Assembly: GCF_000425905.1 (NCBI RefSeq)
Contig: NZ_AUEI01000008.1
Location: forward strand, 35,837 to 99,836
Direction of reading: 5' to 3'
Source: Lactobacillus psittaci DSM 15354
Lineage (GTDB): Bacteria; Bacillota; Bacilli; Lactobacillales; Lactobacillaceae
Length of the DNA: 64,000 bases
Part shown: one piece after another, positions 63,639-64,000 of the stretch
Position numbering within the stretch: position 1 is the first letter of the stretch
How the letters are laid out: each line of letters opens with the position of its first letter
Position numbers and translations under genes: made by a program
The notes under the pieces: model-generated
Told to the model about the DNA's origin: nothing
Databases searched by the model: none
What the model saw: the letters and a program-made list of their open reading frames with translations, nothing else

Positions 63639-63681
63639 AAAAAAGGATTGATATACACGTTATGGTATATCAATCCTTTTT
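63639..63681 (+). terminator. Terminator of the glpK operon
   Basis: Stem AAAAAGGATTGATATAC / GTATATCAATCCTTTTT around ACGTTATG. Confidence 0.9.
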
Positions 63682-63689
63682 ATTGCAAA

Positions 63690-64000
63690 AAAAAGAGGCC
63701 ATAGCCCCTCTACTTACAATAAAATTCAACACGACTCAAATTTTAATAGATTGAAGGTTTTTCTATGTCCTCTTACAATGATTGTATTAAATTTTCGCTC
63801 GATATCCAAGACCCTAATATCACTTTTAATGCTCATTTCTTTAAATTAATTAACGGTATTAAGTATAAGGTCTTTCAAGCTACTCTTATTCAGCCTGCTT
63901 GTCCTTTTTGCAGTTCTGTTAATCTGATTCATAATGGTCATCTTCAGACTAATATTAGATTTATTACTTCTAATGCTAGTAGTCCTGTGATCATCAGGTT
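63690..64000 (+). mobile_element. Left end of an ISL3-family insertion sequence (incomplete)
   Basis: The window ends inside an ISL3-family element. The leader before the transposase holds an inverted motif AGAGG...CCTCT (63696-63712), which may be part of its terminal repeat; the outer border and target duplication cannot be fixed because the right end is outside the window. The start coordinate is therefore approximate. Confidence 0.6.
63765..64000 (+). CDS. ISL3-family transposase, N-terminal part
   Basis: 78 codons to the window edge, no stop. The N-terminus MSSYNDCIKFSLDIQDPNI and zinc-finger CPFC (Cys48/Cys51) followed by LIHNGHLQ match the ISL3-type DDE transposases of lactobacilli. 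ATG at 63765 follows GAAGG. Whether the whole gene is intact cannot be judged from here. Confidence 0.82.
   Translation, partial: MSSYNDCIKFSLDIQDPNITFNAHFFKLINGIKYKVFQATLIQPACPFCSSVNLIHNGHLQTNIRFITSNASSPVIIR

Overview
The window is low-GC Gram-positive DNA, AT-rich, with strong GGAGG ribosome-binding sites and some TTG/GTG starts. The gene set points to a host-adapted Lactobacillus of the acidophilus group, most like L. johnsonii or L. gasseri (an inference from content, not a database match): tandem deoxyadenosine/deoxyguanosine kinases, three Bmp nucleoside lipoproteins, lactate oxidase, malolactic enzyme, a dlt operon with dltX, and an ISL3 transposase.

Layout. 1-2200: two NCS2 purine permeases on the minus strand, the first cut by the window edge. 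2340-3640: lactate oxidase behind a cre-overlapped promoter. 3690-8160: a compact class III lanthipeptide locus, with a 35-codon precursor gene on the minus strand (4080-4187) divergent from a LanKC synthetase and an ABC exporter. 8160-11080: an Lsa-type ABC-F protein and an MFS exporter. 11080-13380: dgk, dak, nagB. 13400-14020: yefM-yoeB toxin-antitoxin. 14070-21300: nucleoside ABC importer with three binding lipoproteins. 21590-23760: two orphan PhnD-type lipoproteins. 23950-29690: YdcF and CPBP membrane proteins, a CPA2 antiporter, a P1B ATPase behind two Fur-family (PerR-like) boxes, and a CBS protein. 29740-30110: two tandem candidate small RNAs. 30180-32800: mleR-like regulator and malolactic enzyme. 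32890-39880: two envelope proteins, dltXABCD and a serine hydrolase. 39910-45530: galE, an unassigned structured RNA, an ABC-2 exporter and tandem MFS genes. 45630-50100: orphan PTS EIIC, DUF915-type hydrolase and clpL under CIRCE. 50200-54100: HD hydrolase, glutamine amidotransferase, APC and EamA transporters. 54100-57910: guaC, purA, purB. 57910-59430: gatD and a ThiD-like kinase. 59510-63640: glpK, a tyrosine phosphatase, a LacI regulator and an APH-type kinase. 63765-64000: start of an ISL3 transposase.

How it fits together. Purine supply is the main theme: base permeases, a nucleoside ABC system, deoxynucleoside kinases, and interconversion by GuaC, PurA and PurB, as expected of a purine-scavenging lactobacillus. 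Envelope charge (dlt), stress (clpL), metal/peroxide response and lactate, malate and glycerol metabolism fill most of the rest. The most unusual element is the lanthipeptide locus. Its precursor has an MLKLQKL leader motif and a T-x-x-T-x-x-C core, the form expected for lanthionine/labionin formation, and it has its own promoter and terminator. Other points to follow are the paired small-RNA candidates, the RNA at 41050, and a duplicated upstream module shared by a bmp gene and a phnD gene.
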